Below, piece by piece: positions 18,619 through 25,987 of a DNA stretch of 64,000 bases; position 1 is the first letter of the stretch, and the number at the start of each line of letters is the position of its first letter. Location: NCBI GenBank assembly GCA_963828075.1, contig CAWHDH010000017.1:186001-250000 (forward strand). Reading direction: 5' to 3'. Below the pieces are notes generated by a model. It worked only from the letters and a program-made list of their open reading frames with translations, was not told where the DNA came from and did no database searches. The DNA comes from JACCYI01 sp963828075 (GTDB lineage: Bacteria > Actinomycetota > Thermoleophilia > Solirubrobacterales > Solirubrobacteraceae). The position numbers were made by a program, and so were the translations under genes.

Positions 18619-19014
18619 GCAAGCCCGGGCCGGTCGGCGCTGATCACTGATTCCATGGCGCGCTGGGAGGCGAACTTCCGCGGGTGAAGGAGGTGGTGGG
18701 TCGAGCCGCCGCGGAGGGCGTTGGCAGGCGGCTCAACCCGACACTCGACGCCGTCTCCAGATCCATCGTCGGATTGTGCCGCTGCTGGCGGCACAATCCG
18801 GCATCCGTCGCTGGATCCGTCTCGGTTGTCGGATTGTCCGCCCGATCCCCTTCCATCGCGAGCGGCGGCTCGAGCCTCCTCCCGGCCCGCGCCCCCGAGC
18901 CCGCGGACCCCGACCGGGACGGCACCTCTTCACTGACCGGTGTTGGGCACTGGCAGTCGCGCGCGGCCGACCGACTTTTCCCAGCGGTGGGCACGAGTCG
19001 GATACCGTCGGTCC
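18619..19014. other. Non-coding gap containing tandem palindromes
   Basis: About 400 bp without a convincing gene between the VWA operon and the LQRTAGNQAV protein. Its notable content is the pair of 56-bp palindromes described separately. Frames through it have no ribosome binding site or recognisable product. The promoter for the gene at 19015 should lie in its right half. Confidence 0.5.
18727..18842. repeat. Two tandem 56-bp palindromic repeats
   Basis: Copy A (18727-18782) and copy B (18787-18842) start 60 bp apart. Both begin GGCGGC(T/A)CAA(C/T)CCG and end TCGGATTGT(G)CCGC. Copy B is an almost perfect palindrome centred on GGATCC and can fold into a long hairpin. Where the copies meet, a perfect 13-bp inverted repeat forms (18770-18782 with 18788-18800, 5-nt loop). 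This resembles REP-type or miniature mobile repeats, or a paired RNA structure. No other copy was found by eye in the window. Confidence 0.7.
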
Positions 19015-19821
19015 ATGCGGAGCCACAACGCTCCCCGCGGCCGCCGGTCCCCGGCGAGCCGGCCGGCGACCACTCCGGCGGCGGGCGCCCAGCCGCCCGT
19101 CGAGGCGATCCGGCAGCTGCAGCGCACGGCCGGTAACCAGGCCGTCGTCCGCGTGCTCGCCCGCGACGGCTTCCAGCTCGAGACCCCGTGGCTGCTCGGC
19201 GGCGAGCGCAAGGCGCCGTCGATCATGAAGGAGCGCCTCACGCTCGACCCGGAGATCGAGCGCCGGATCCTGCACGAGCAGCTGACGGTCGAGCGGCTGG
19301 TCGACCACCTCAAGGGCGTCGAGCTGCCGCCCGAGCCGGCCAAGAACCCGCTCTCGATGCGCGATCCGCCGCGGCTCCCGAACGTGAACACGCCGCCGCC
19401 CGATCCCGCCGACCCGCCGGGCTTCGAGAAGCCGCCCGAGAAGGGCAGCGCCGGGATGTTCCTCTCCGCCGTGGCGGACGTCCCGGCCGTCCGCGCCGCG
19501 CTCGCGAACGTCGAGTTCCAGGTCTGGGGGCGGCTCAGCTCCGGCCAGCAGACCACGCTGGTGACCACGGGGGTCACGTTCGGCGCCGCCGCGCTCGGCG
19601 GGTTCCTCGCCACCCCCGGCGGCCGCGACATGCTCGGGCGCCTCTCCGGCATCCCGCTGCCGGTGCCCAAGGCGCCGTGGCTGAAGTTCGAGTTCAGCTC
19701 GAAGGCCGACAACATCGGCCTCGGGCTGCACCTCGACGTCGGTTCGCTGCTGCCGTCGCGCTTCGGCTTCGGCCCCGCCGGGCCGAAGGACAGCGGCAAG
19801 CCGCTCTACGGCGGCGACTAA
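19015..19821 (+). CDS. Orphan protein with LQRTAGNQAV motif (eCIS-cargo-like)
   Basis: A 268-residue protein, ATG 19015. After a basic, Pro-rich N-terminus comes the motif RQLQRTAGNQAVVRVLARD (residues about 30-48). This motif is known from actinobacterial proteins, often next to DUF4157 domains, encoded in extracellular contractile injection system loci. The rest is Pro-rich, then a Gly/Ala helix (VTFGAAALGGFLATPGGRDML) and a C-terminal part with KAPWLKFEFSSK. No DUF4157 HExxH is present and no contractile-system gene is in the window, so it may be an unlinked cargo or immunity-type protein. Its stop overlaps that of the converging gene. Confidence 0.6.
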   Translation: MRSHNAPRGRRSPASRPATTPAAGAQPPVEAIRQLQRTAGNQAVVRVLARDGFQLETPWLLGGERKAPSIMKERLTLDPEIERRILHEQLTVERLVDHLKGVELPPEPAKNPLSMRDPPRLPNVNTPPPDPADPPGFEKPPEKGSAGMFLSAVADVPAVRAALANVEFQVWGRLSSGQQTTLVTTGVTFGAAALGGFLATPGGRDMLGRLSGIPLPVPKAPWLKFEFSSKADNIGLGLHLDVGSLLPSRFGFGPAGPKDSGKPLYGGD

Positions 19822-21074
19822 CCGCAGACCACGAAGCGGCGCGAGACCGTCTTGTGGCGGATCTTCCGCGAGCCCTTGCGGCGGTAGGAGATGCGGGCGT
19901 GGACGCGACCGCGGGAGCCGGCCGGGCGCTTGATCAGCAGCCGCGCGGCGAACGGGGCTCGCTTGTCGGTCTTCCGCGGGCCGCCGGGGATGAAGAAGAC
20001 CACCCGCAGGACGCGCGGCGCCGGCCGGCCCTTGCGGCGCCGGACCTTCATGCTGACGCGCAGGCGCCCGCCGGGCGGGGTGCACCCGATCCCGGCCGGG
20101 ATCGTGACGTTGCCGTCCGGCACCGGTGCCGTCGGTGGTGGGGTGGGGGCCGGCGGCGGCGGTGGGGTGGACGGCGGTGTCGCCCACGGGGCGGGACCCG
20201 TCACCAGCGTCAGATGGCTCAGCGAGCCCCAGCCCGAGCTGATCGGCTGGGCCTTGCCGGCGGCGAATCCGCCGGCGCCGTCGCCGCGGTAGAGCATGAG
20301 CACGCCGTCGGAGTTGCGGGCGAGCACGTCGGGCTTGTCGTCGCCGCTGAAGTCGCCGCAGAGGATCGCGGTGAAGTTCTGCCAGCTGGTGCCGATCTGC
20401 TCGGGCTTGCCCGTGGCCCAGCCGCCGCCGCCGTTGCCGCGGTACATCACCAGCACGCCGTCGGACTTGCGGGCCAGCACGTCGGGCTTGTCGTCGCCGC
20501 TGAAGTCGCCGGCGGCCAGCGCGGTGAAGGGCTGCCAGCCGCTGCCGATCTCCTGCGGGGCGGCCGTGGCCCAGCCGCCCGCGCCGTTGCCCCGGTAGAG
20601 GAACAGCAGGCCGTCGCCGCGGCGGGCGAGCACGTCGGGCCTGCCGTCACCACTGAAGTCGCCGGGTGTCAGCAGCGCCGTGAACTGATCCCACCCCGTG
20701 CCGACCTGAGCGGGGGTGCTGGTGACAAAGCCGCCGGTCCCGTTGCCGCTGTACAGGAGGAACACGCCGTTGGGCTGGCGAGCCAGGAGGTCGGGCTTCC
20801 CGTCGCCGCTGAAGTCGCCGGGCCACAGCAGCGCCGTGAACGAGCCCCAGCCGGTGCCGTCCCGCTCGGGCGTGGCGGTGAGCAAGCCGCCTGCGCCGTC
20901 GCCGCGGTGGAGCAGCAGCGCACCGCCGGGATCGACGGCGAGCACGTCGGGCTTCGCGTCGCCGCTCCAGTCCGCCGGCGCCGTCGCGGGCCAGAGCGCC
21001 AAGCCGGCGGCGACCGCGACGGCCGCGAGGACGGGACCGCCGCGGCGGCGGGACAAACGACGACGAGGGAGCAT
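19818..21074 (-). CDS. Secreted FG-GAP/VCBS repeat protein
   Basis: A 418-residue protein with a signal peptide (RRGGPVLAAVAVAAGLAL, cleavage near ATAPAD). Five repeats of about 49 residues follow, each with a GDFSGDxKPDVLAR core and YRGNGAGG end; the Asp-rich loops bind calcium in beta-propeller FG-GAP proteins. A Pro-rich linker and a basic C-terminal domain (KVRRRKGRPAPRVLRVVFFI) complete it. It starts within the stop of the SGNH gene (TGATG) so the two are co-translated. Possibly a surface adhesin or glycan-binding protein. Confidence 0.8.
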   Translation of the reverse strand: MLPRRRLSRRRGGPVLAAVAVAAGLALWPATAPADWSGDAKPDVLAVDPGGALLLHRGDGAGGLLTATPERDGTGWGSFTALLWPGDFSGDGKPDLLARQPNGVFLLYSGNGTGGFVTSTPAQVGTGWDQFTALLTPGDFSGDGRPDVLARRGDGLLFLYRGNGAGGWATAAPQEIGSGWQPFTALAAGDFSGDDKPDVLARKSDGVLVMYRGNGGGGWATGKPEQIGTSWQNFTAILCGDFSGDDKPDVLARNSDGVLMLYRGDGAGGFAAGKAQPISSGWGSLSHLTLVTGPAPWATPPSTPPPPPAPTPPPTAPVPDGNVTIPAGIGCTPPGGRLRVSMKVRRRKGRPAPRVLRVVFFIPGGPRKTDKRAPFAARLLIKRPAGSRGRVHARISYRRKGSRKIRHKTVSRRFVVCG

Positions 21075-22078
21075 CAGCGGCCGAACTTTAGACGGCGGTA
21101 GCGGCGATGCAGGTAGCGCCCGAGCGTTTCGGAGTAGACGCGGGTGATGTGCGTCGTGTCCTTGTTGACCAGCGCCCCGCCGATCACCGGGTAGCAGACC
21201 TCCTTGCCGCAGAAGTAGCGCGACATGTCGATCGACTCGGCGCGATCGGTCTTGTAGCGCCGCGCGGCGATGTCGGCGGGGTCCGGGCGCAGGTACCGCT
21301 TGCGCGAGATGGCGCAGGCGATGCCCGGCCGCTTGCCCCGCCGCAGCTCGCGCTCGACGCAGTCGTGCGTCCCGGTGGCCATCCGCGGCGTGTCGCGGAT
21401 GACGACCACCCGCTCGACCGAGGCCGGCAGCAGCTTCCAGGCGTCGAGAAAGCCCTGCACCTGCGCCTCGAAGTCGGCCTCCGGATCGCGGATGCCGACT
21501 GTCAGCCCGTTGTGGCCGGAGAAGAAGACCGTGCTCACCTCGGGGTGCTCCTGGAACCAGGCCAGCGTCGCGCCCTTCCACTCCCGGCACGCCTTGCGCT
21601 TGCGCTCGAGGACCAGGAGGTTGGCCGCCGAGAACGGGCAGGCGTCCTGGGTGATCGACAGCCCGCGCCACTGTCGCGCCTGCGCCATCCTCGCCAGGCC
21701 GGCGCGCCAGTGCGAGGCGTGGCTGTCGCCGACGAGCGCGATGGTCCCGACGGCCTCGCTCTCGCGCCGCCCGAACTGGCAGACGTAGATCTCGCGCTTG
21801 CGGTAGATGACCGCGCACGGGGAGTTGGGCTGGAGCACCGCGTTGGCCGGCCGGGGGACCACCATGCGGTCGAGACTGGGGTTGCGGCACCGGAAGAGGT
21901 GGTCGCGCTCGGCAGCCCCGAAGCACTTGGGCCTCGGCTTGGACGCACCCCTGACCACCTCCGCGGCCCCCGCCCACGCCAAGGCGGCGAGGAGCGCGGC
22001 GAGAACGACCGCGAGCCCCGAGGGGGCTCGCCGCCGGGCGGGGCGGTCGTCGATCTTCGCGTCTCTCATGGCCGTCAC
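21074..22078 (-). CDS. Exported SGNH-hydrolase-like protein
   Basis: A 334-residue protein with a basic N-terminus and one helix (GLAVVLAALLAALAWAG) serving as anchor or signal. The domain resembles the C-terminal SGNH part of OafA-like acyltransferases, here free-standing: IALVGDSHASHWRAGL holds the catalytic Ser block, then FFSGHNG, and DTTHIT carries the Asp-His pair near the C-terminus. Eight or so Cys suggest disulfides outside the cell. Likely removes or transfers acyl groups on a surface glycan. Coupled to the FG-GAP protein. Confidence 0.77.
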   Translation of the reverse strand: MTAMRDAKIDDRPARRRAPSGLAVVLAALLAALAWAGAAEVVRGASKPRPKCFGAAERDHLFRCRNPSLDRMVVPRPANAVLQPNSPCAVIYRKREIYVCQFGRRESEAVGTIALVGDSHASHWRAGLARMAQARQWRGLSITQDACPFSAANLLVLERKRKACREWKGATLAWFQEHPEVSTVFFSGHNGLTVGIRDPEADFEAQVQGFLDAWKLLPASVERVVVIRDTPRMATGTHDCVERELRRGKRPGIACAISRKRYLRPDPADIAARRYKTDRAESIDMSRYFCGKEVCYPVIGGALVNKDTTHITRVYSETLGRYLHRRYRRLKFGR

Positions 22079-22132
22079 GCGCCGGGAAGTCTGCCGAGCC
22101 GGCGCACGGCCGAGAGCGTAGCGGGAGCGGCA

Positions 22133-22165
22133 GGCGGCGCCGGCGCACTGGGCGCCGGCGCCGCC
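22133..22165 (-). terminator. 14-bp perfect hairpin downstream of the triple-repeat protein
   Basis: A perfect 14-bp GC inverted repeat (22133-22146 with 22152-22165) with a 5-nt loop, 14 bp after the stop of the gene at 22180. It separates that gene from the SGNH/FG-GAP pair on the same strand. No T-tract. Confidence 0.7.
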
Positions 22166-22179
22166 CCTCCGCGCTGCGG

Positions 22180-23064
22180 TCAGCCGGTCGGAAGATCCCG
22201 GCGAACCACCTGGTAGCCGGCGGGGGTACGCGCGCAGACGGCGTGCATCCCGATGGTGTGCGGCCGGCTGTCGGTGTTGCGCAGCGCGGTCAGGAAGACC
22301 GAGGTCGAGCCCCCGACCGTCCCGGGCGCGGACTCCTGCATACGCGTCCGGAAGTCGGCCGTGCCCTCGCCGATGACGCTCGAGCCGCCGCCGAACACCA
22401 CGCTGCCGTCAGGGCAGTTGGCGGTGCTGCGCAGGAACCCGCCCGCGGGCACGCCGACGTCCTTGCGGACGACCTGGTAGCCGGCCGGCTTGGAGGCGCA
22501 CACGGCGTACAGCCGGAGCGTGTGCTTCGTGATGTCGCCATTGCGCAGCGCGACCAGCCAAAGCGACTGGGCGCCGCCGCCGATGGTGCCGGGCGCCGAC
22601 TCCTGCATACGCGTCCGGAAGTCGCGCGTGCCCTCGCCGACCACCTGCGTGCCACCGGCCAGGACGACCTTGCCGGTCGGGCAGACCGCGGTGTCGCGGA
22701 CGAATCCGCCGGCGGGCACCACCACGTCCTTGTGGATCACCTGATAGCCGGCCGGCTTCCCGGCGCAGACGGCGAACAGGCCGATCGTGTGCGGCCGGCC
22801 GTCGTTGTTGCGCACCGCCGTCAGCCACAGGTGCTGGGCGCCACCACCGATGGTGCCGGGCGCGGACTCCTGCAGGCTGGTGCGGAAGTCGGCGGTCCCC
22901 TCGCCGACGACCTGGGAGCCGCCGCCGACGACCACCTTGCCGGTCGGACAGGTCGCGGTGTCGCGGAGGAACGGCGAGGCCGCTTCGGCGGGCGTCGCGA
23001 TGGTCGCGGCCGCCGCGACGGCCAGGCCGATGCCGAGCGACCGGCGGAGGATGCTGCTGCGCAT
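22180..23064 (-). CDS. Secreted protein of three ~90-residue repeats
   Basis: A 294-residue protein with a clear signal peptide ending TPAEAA. ATG 23064 is supported by GGAGA upstream. Three tandem repeats fill the mature part, each running from a Cys (TATCPTGKVVVGGG) through GEGTADFRTxLQESAPGT and a strand (LWLTAVRN) to AVCAxKPAGYQV. Each repeat has a conserved pair of Cys likely forming one disulfide. Strong DNA-level similarity between repeats shows recent duplication. I do not recognise a named family. It follows the sigma/membrane-protein operon by 84 bp and may be controlled by that sigma factor. Confidence 0.68.
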   Translation of the reverse strand: MRSSILRRSLGIGLAVAAAATIATPAEAASPFLRDTATCPTGKVVVGGGSQVVGEGTADFRTSLQESAPGTIGGGAQHLWLTAVRNNDGRPHTIGLFAVCAGKPAGYQVIHKDVVVPAGGFVRDTAVCPTGKVVLAGGTQVVGEGTRDFRTRMQESAPGTIGGGAQSLWLVALRNGDITKHTLRLYAVCASKPAGYQVVRKDVGVPAGGFLRSTANCPDGSVVFGGGSSVIGEGTADFRTRMQESAPGTVGGSTSVFLTALRNTDSRPHTIGMHAVCARTPAGYQVVRRDLPTG

Positions 23065-23148
23065 TGGAGGGTCTCCTTGGATCGAAGCCGGGTCCCGATG
23101 ACCCGGCGCCCCCTCAAGAGCGCGCTGCGTTCCGCCTGATACGTCCAC

Positions 23149-23481
23149 TCAGCGGCAGGCGCCGCGCCGCGCGAGGTCGCGGCCGCTGACCGGGCCGCCG
23201 CTCGGCGCACAGTCCGCAGGCGCGGCGCGCTCGACGCGCACCGGCGCCGGGCCGTCGAAGACCACCGGGCTGCCCGAGCGGGCCCCGTTGAGCGCCCACA
23301 GGCCGATCACGTCGGCGATCGCGATGATCACGACGGCGAGGGCGATGGTCCGCCGCCGCCGGCGGCGCTCGCGCCGGCGCCACTCCGCCTGCGTGCGCTC
23401 GTAGGCGTGGGCGGACGGGTGAACTCCCTCGGCGAGCGCGTCGAGCGCGTCGAGCAGGCGCTCCTCGGTGGCCGGGCTCAC
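23149..23481 (-). CDS. Single-pass membrane protein, putative anti-sigma partner
   Basis: A 110-residue protein, GTG 23481 inside the sigma gene stop (GTGA). It has an N-terminal helix of about 40 residues (EERLLDALDALAEGVHPSA), a very basic stretch, one transmembrane helix (TIALAVVIIAIADVIGLWAL) and a short outside tail with two Cys. The plan fits a membrane-bound anti-sigma factor, and the coupling to a sigma gene supports this. The HxxxCxxC zinc motif of classical ZAS anti-sigmas is missing, so the role is inferred from context. Confidence 0.6.
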   Translation of the reverse strand: MSPATEERLLDALDALAEGVHPSAHAYERTQAEWRRRERRRRRRTIALAVVIIAIADVIGLWALNGARSGSPVVFDGPAPVRVERAAPADCAPSGGPVSGRDLARRGACR

Positions 23482-24062
23482 AGCCGCCCCTCCAGCACGC
23501 GCGTCAGGGCGGCCATCCCGCGCGAGGTGTGCGCTTTGACGGCGCCGCGCGAGATGCCCATCGCGTCGGCCACCTCCGCCTCGCGCAGGTCGAGCCAGTA
23601 GCGCAGCACGAGCGCCTGGCGCTGGCGCTCGGAGAGCAGCTGCAGCGCGGCGACGACCTCGCGCTGGTCCTCGCGCAGCACCGCCTCGGACTCCGCGGAC
23701 GCCACGTCGGGCGGCGCCTGCTCGGTGTGGCGGTTGACGACCTCGAGATGGCGGCGGCGCATCCGCGTCAGATTGCAGGTGACGGCGCGCAGGTAGGACG
23801 GCGCCGCGGCCGGGTCGCGCAGCTTGGCCCAGCGGCGGTGCAGCTCGCAGAACGCCTCCGACACGATGTCCTCCGCGTCGTCCTCGGCGCCCAGCAGGAC
23901 GGCGAGCCGCACCAGCTGGGTGCTGTAGCGGTCGAACAGCCGGGTGACCTCGGCCTCGCGCTCGACGTTGCGGAGGTCGATCCCGGGCGCCAGCGGGGTG
24001 GGCGCCGGCGGCCGGGCGACCGTCGGCGGCGCGGCGGGCTCGCGCTGACGGATCGGGCTCAC
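23478..24062 (-). CDS. ECF-type RNA polymerase sigma factor
   Basis: A 194-residue protein, GTG 24062 overlapping the stop of the symporter gene. Region 2 is at about residues 40-105 (YSTQLVRLAVLLGAEDDAED, then AFCELHRRW); region 4 is near the C-terminus (LSERQRQALVLRYWLDL, GISRGAVKAHTSRG). A Pro/Ala-rich leader precedes region 2. Being translated after a sodium-solute symporter and before a membrane protein suggests a substrate- or envelope-responsive regulator, but the signal is not evident. Confidence 0.85.
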   Translation of the reverse strand: MSPIRQREPAAPPTVARPPAPTPLAPGIDLRNVEREAEVTRLFDRYSTQLVRLAVLLGAEDDAEDIVSEAFCELHRRWAKLRDPAAAPSYLRAVTCNLTRMRRRHLEVVNRHTEQAPPDVASAESEAVLREDQREVVAALQLLSERQRQALVLRYWLDLREAEVADAMGISRGAVKAHTSRGMAALTRVLEGRL

Positions 24063-25600
24063 GACGCCCGCATCCCCAGCCACTCGCGGCGCGGCAGCTC
24101 CCCGGCGGCGAGGCCTTCGAGCGCGGTCGAGTCCAGCCCGCGGGGAATCCGCATCCGGTCCAGCAGCGGCGTCAGCGCGAAGCACACGGCGAGGTTCAGC
24201 GCGAGCGCCAGTAGGGCGGCGTAGACCTGGACCTCGGCGCCGCCGACCCTCACCGCGACCACCGACACGAAGCCGTTCGCGGCGACGAGGGCCGTGCCGG
24301 CCAGCATGCCGACGGCCCAGCCCGCGAACAGCGCCTCGCGATGCAGCCGACGGGTGAACAGGGCGACGACGATAGCCGGGAACGTCTGCAGGATCCAGAC
24401 GCCGCCGAGCAGCTGCAGGTTGATCGCATCCTGGGTCCGCAGGCCGAGCACGAAGGCCAGCGCGCCGACCTTGACGATCACCGAGACGAGGCGCGCGACC
24501 TGCATCTGGTGCTCGGGCGTGGCGGTCGGGTGCAGGTACTCGACGTAGACGTTGCGCGTGAACAGGCTGGCGGTCGCGACCGACATGATCGCCGCCGGCA
24601 CGAGCGCTCCGATCGCCAGCGCCGCGAACACCAGGCCGGCGACCCACGCCGGCAGCGTGTCGCGCGCGAGGAACGGCAGCGCGAGCTCCCCGCGCCCGGC
24701 CGGAACGACGACCTCCGCGGCGACCGCGGCGACGCCGAGCATGGCCAGCAGCGCCAGCACGCCCGTCCACATGGGCAGCAGGACGCAGGTGCGCCGCAGG
24801 GTGTCCTCGCTGCGCGCGGCGAACGCGCACGTCGTCACGTGCGGGTAGACGAGCAGCGCCAGCGCCGAGCCGACCGCGAGCGTGATGTACGCGGTCGCGA
24901 GGTCGCCGTCGAGGATCAGCGACCCGGCCGGTGCCGCCGCGTCGAAGGCCGCGCCGGGACCGCCGAGCTCGGCCGCGACGACGGCGACGAGCACGAACGT
25001 CGCCGCGAACACGAGGATGCCCTTGAGGATCGAGATCAGCGCCGGCGCCCCGAGGCCGGCGCGGTACGTCGCGGTGGCGAGGATCGCGAAGGTGAGCGTC
25101 AGCACCCCGTCGCCGGCCAGTCCTTCGGACGGGACGCCCATCGCGGTCAGCATCGCCCGGATCCCGAGCAGCTGGAGCGCGATGTAGGGCATCGTCGCGA
25201 GGATCCCGGTGAGCGCGACCGCCAGCGCCAGGCGCGGCGAGGACATCCGCGCCCGGACGAGGTCGGCGGTGGTGACGCACCCGTTGCGCACCGCCGCCGT
25301 CCACAGCCGCGGGAGGACGACGAACGCGATCGGATAGACGATGATCGTGTAGGGGACGGCGAACATCCCGAGCGCCCCGACGCCGTAGACGAGCCCCGGC
25401 ACGGCGACGAACGTGTACGCCGTGTAGATCCCGCCGCCGAGCAGCAGCCACGTCCGCACCGTGCCGAGCCGGCGGTGCCCGAGCCCCCAGCCCTCGAGCG
25501 TCGCCGCGGGCGCCTCGCCGCGCAGCCGCGGGACGGCGAGCGCCAGCAGCGAGACCGACCCGAAGACGACCGCGAAGACCGCGACCGTGACCCCATCCAC
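24059..25600 (-). CDS. Sodium:solute symporter family transporter
   Basis: A 513-residue protein with about 13 transmembrane helices. Signatures of the SSS family include GGGIYTAYTFVAVPGLVYG, the stretch around ALAIGALVPAAIMSVATASLF carrying the conserved sodium-site Ser residues, and the loop FTRNVYVEYLHP. It resembles monocarboxylate or pantothenate-type permeases. Such transporters usually pair with a small DUF3311 protein; here that gene (25745) is on the other strand and coupled to cstA instead. Starts 3' of a divergent promoter region. Confidence 0.88.
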   Translation of the reverse strand: MDGVTVAVFAVVFGSVSLLALAVPRLRGEAPAATLEGWGLGHRRLGTVRTWLLLGGGIYTAYTFVAVPGLVYGVGALGMFAVPYTIIVYPIAFVVLPRLWTAAVRNGCVTTADLVRARMSSPRLALAVALTGILATMPYIALQLLGIRAMLTAMGVPSEGLAGDGVLTLTFAILATATYRAGLGAPALISILKGILVFAATFVLVAVVAAELGGPGAAFDAAAPAGSLILDGDLATAYITLAVGSALALLVYPHVTTCAFAARSEDTLRRTCVLLPMWTGVLALLAMLGVAAVAAEVVVPAGRGELALPFLARDTLPAWVAGLVFAALAIGALVPAAIMSVATASLFTRNVYVEYLHPTATPEHQMQVARLVSVIVKVGALAFVLGLRTQDAINLQLLGGVWILQTFPAIVVALFTRRLHREALFAGWAVGMLAGTALVAANGFVSVVAVRVGGAEVQVYAALLALALNLAVCFALTPLLDRMRIPRGLDSTALEGLAAGELPRREWLGMRAS

Positions 25601-25744
25601 ACCCGTTCAGTTGCGCGATCCGCCGATTCCGTTGACAGCGGCGCGCGAAAACTTTCTGCCGCCGCCGGCGTAAACCGACCGGCCGCCCGGCGCAACTCTC
25701 AGGGCAGGAACATCCGACCGCCCACGCTGACCGAGGAGGTCCGC

Positions 25745-25987
25745 ATGGAAGCCCCCGCTAGGCACCGCGGCCGGCCCACCGCCCGGATGAGGACCCTCCT
25801 CGCCGGGTGGCGCGGCCTGCTGCTCGTCCCCGTCATCGCCACGCTGGCCACGCCGCTCTACGCCTCCCATGACCCCGAGCTGTTCGGCGTGCCGTTCTTC
25901 TACGCGTACCAGCTGGCGTGGATCCCGCTGTCGATGCTGTGCATGGCGGTCGTCTACCGCGCGACCCGGCGGGAGGGCGACGGATGA
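25745..25987 (+). CDS. DUF3311-like small membrane protein
   Basis: An 80-residue protein with two helices. ATG 25745 follows GAGGAGGT at ideal spacing. The second half (LFGVPFFYAYQLAWIPLSM) is diagnostic of DUF3311 proteins, the usual small partners of SSS symporters. The stop overlaps the cstA start (ATGA at 25984), so here it is co-translated with a pyruvate-type carrier. It may serve either transporter. Confidence 0.75.
   Translation: MEAPARHRGRPTARMRTLLAGWRGLLLVPVIATLATPLYASHDPELFGVPFFYAYQLAWIPLSMLCMAVVYRATRREGDG

Noticed and set aside
19015..19821. Calling a contractile injection system locus here
   Set aside because: No sheath, tube, baseplate or AAA gene is present; only the cargo-type motif is seen.
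20290..20990. DNA repeats of about 147 bp
   Set aside because: They are the coding repeats of the five-bladed FG-GAP protein, not a separate element.
25632..25637. TTGACA as a -35 box between the symporter and DUF3311 genes
   Set aside because: No acceptable -10 sequence lies 15-19 bp downstream.
25671..25715. Glycine-riboswitch-like string CAACTCTCAGG before the DUF3311-cstA operon
   Set aside because: Only the 3' motif is present. The 5' GGAGAG partner and the GCCGAAGG block are missing. An Infernal search with RF00504 would settle it.
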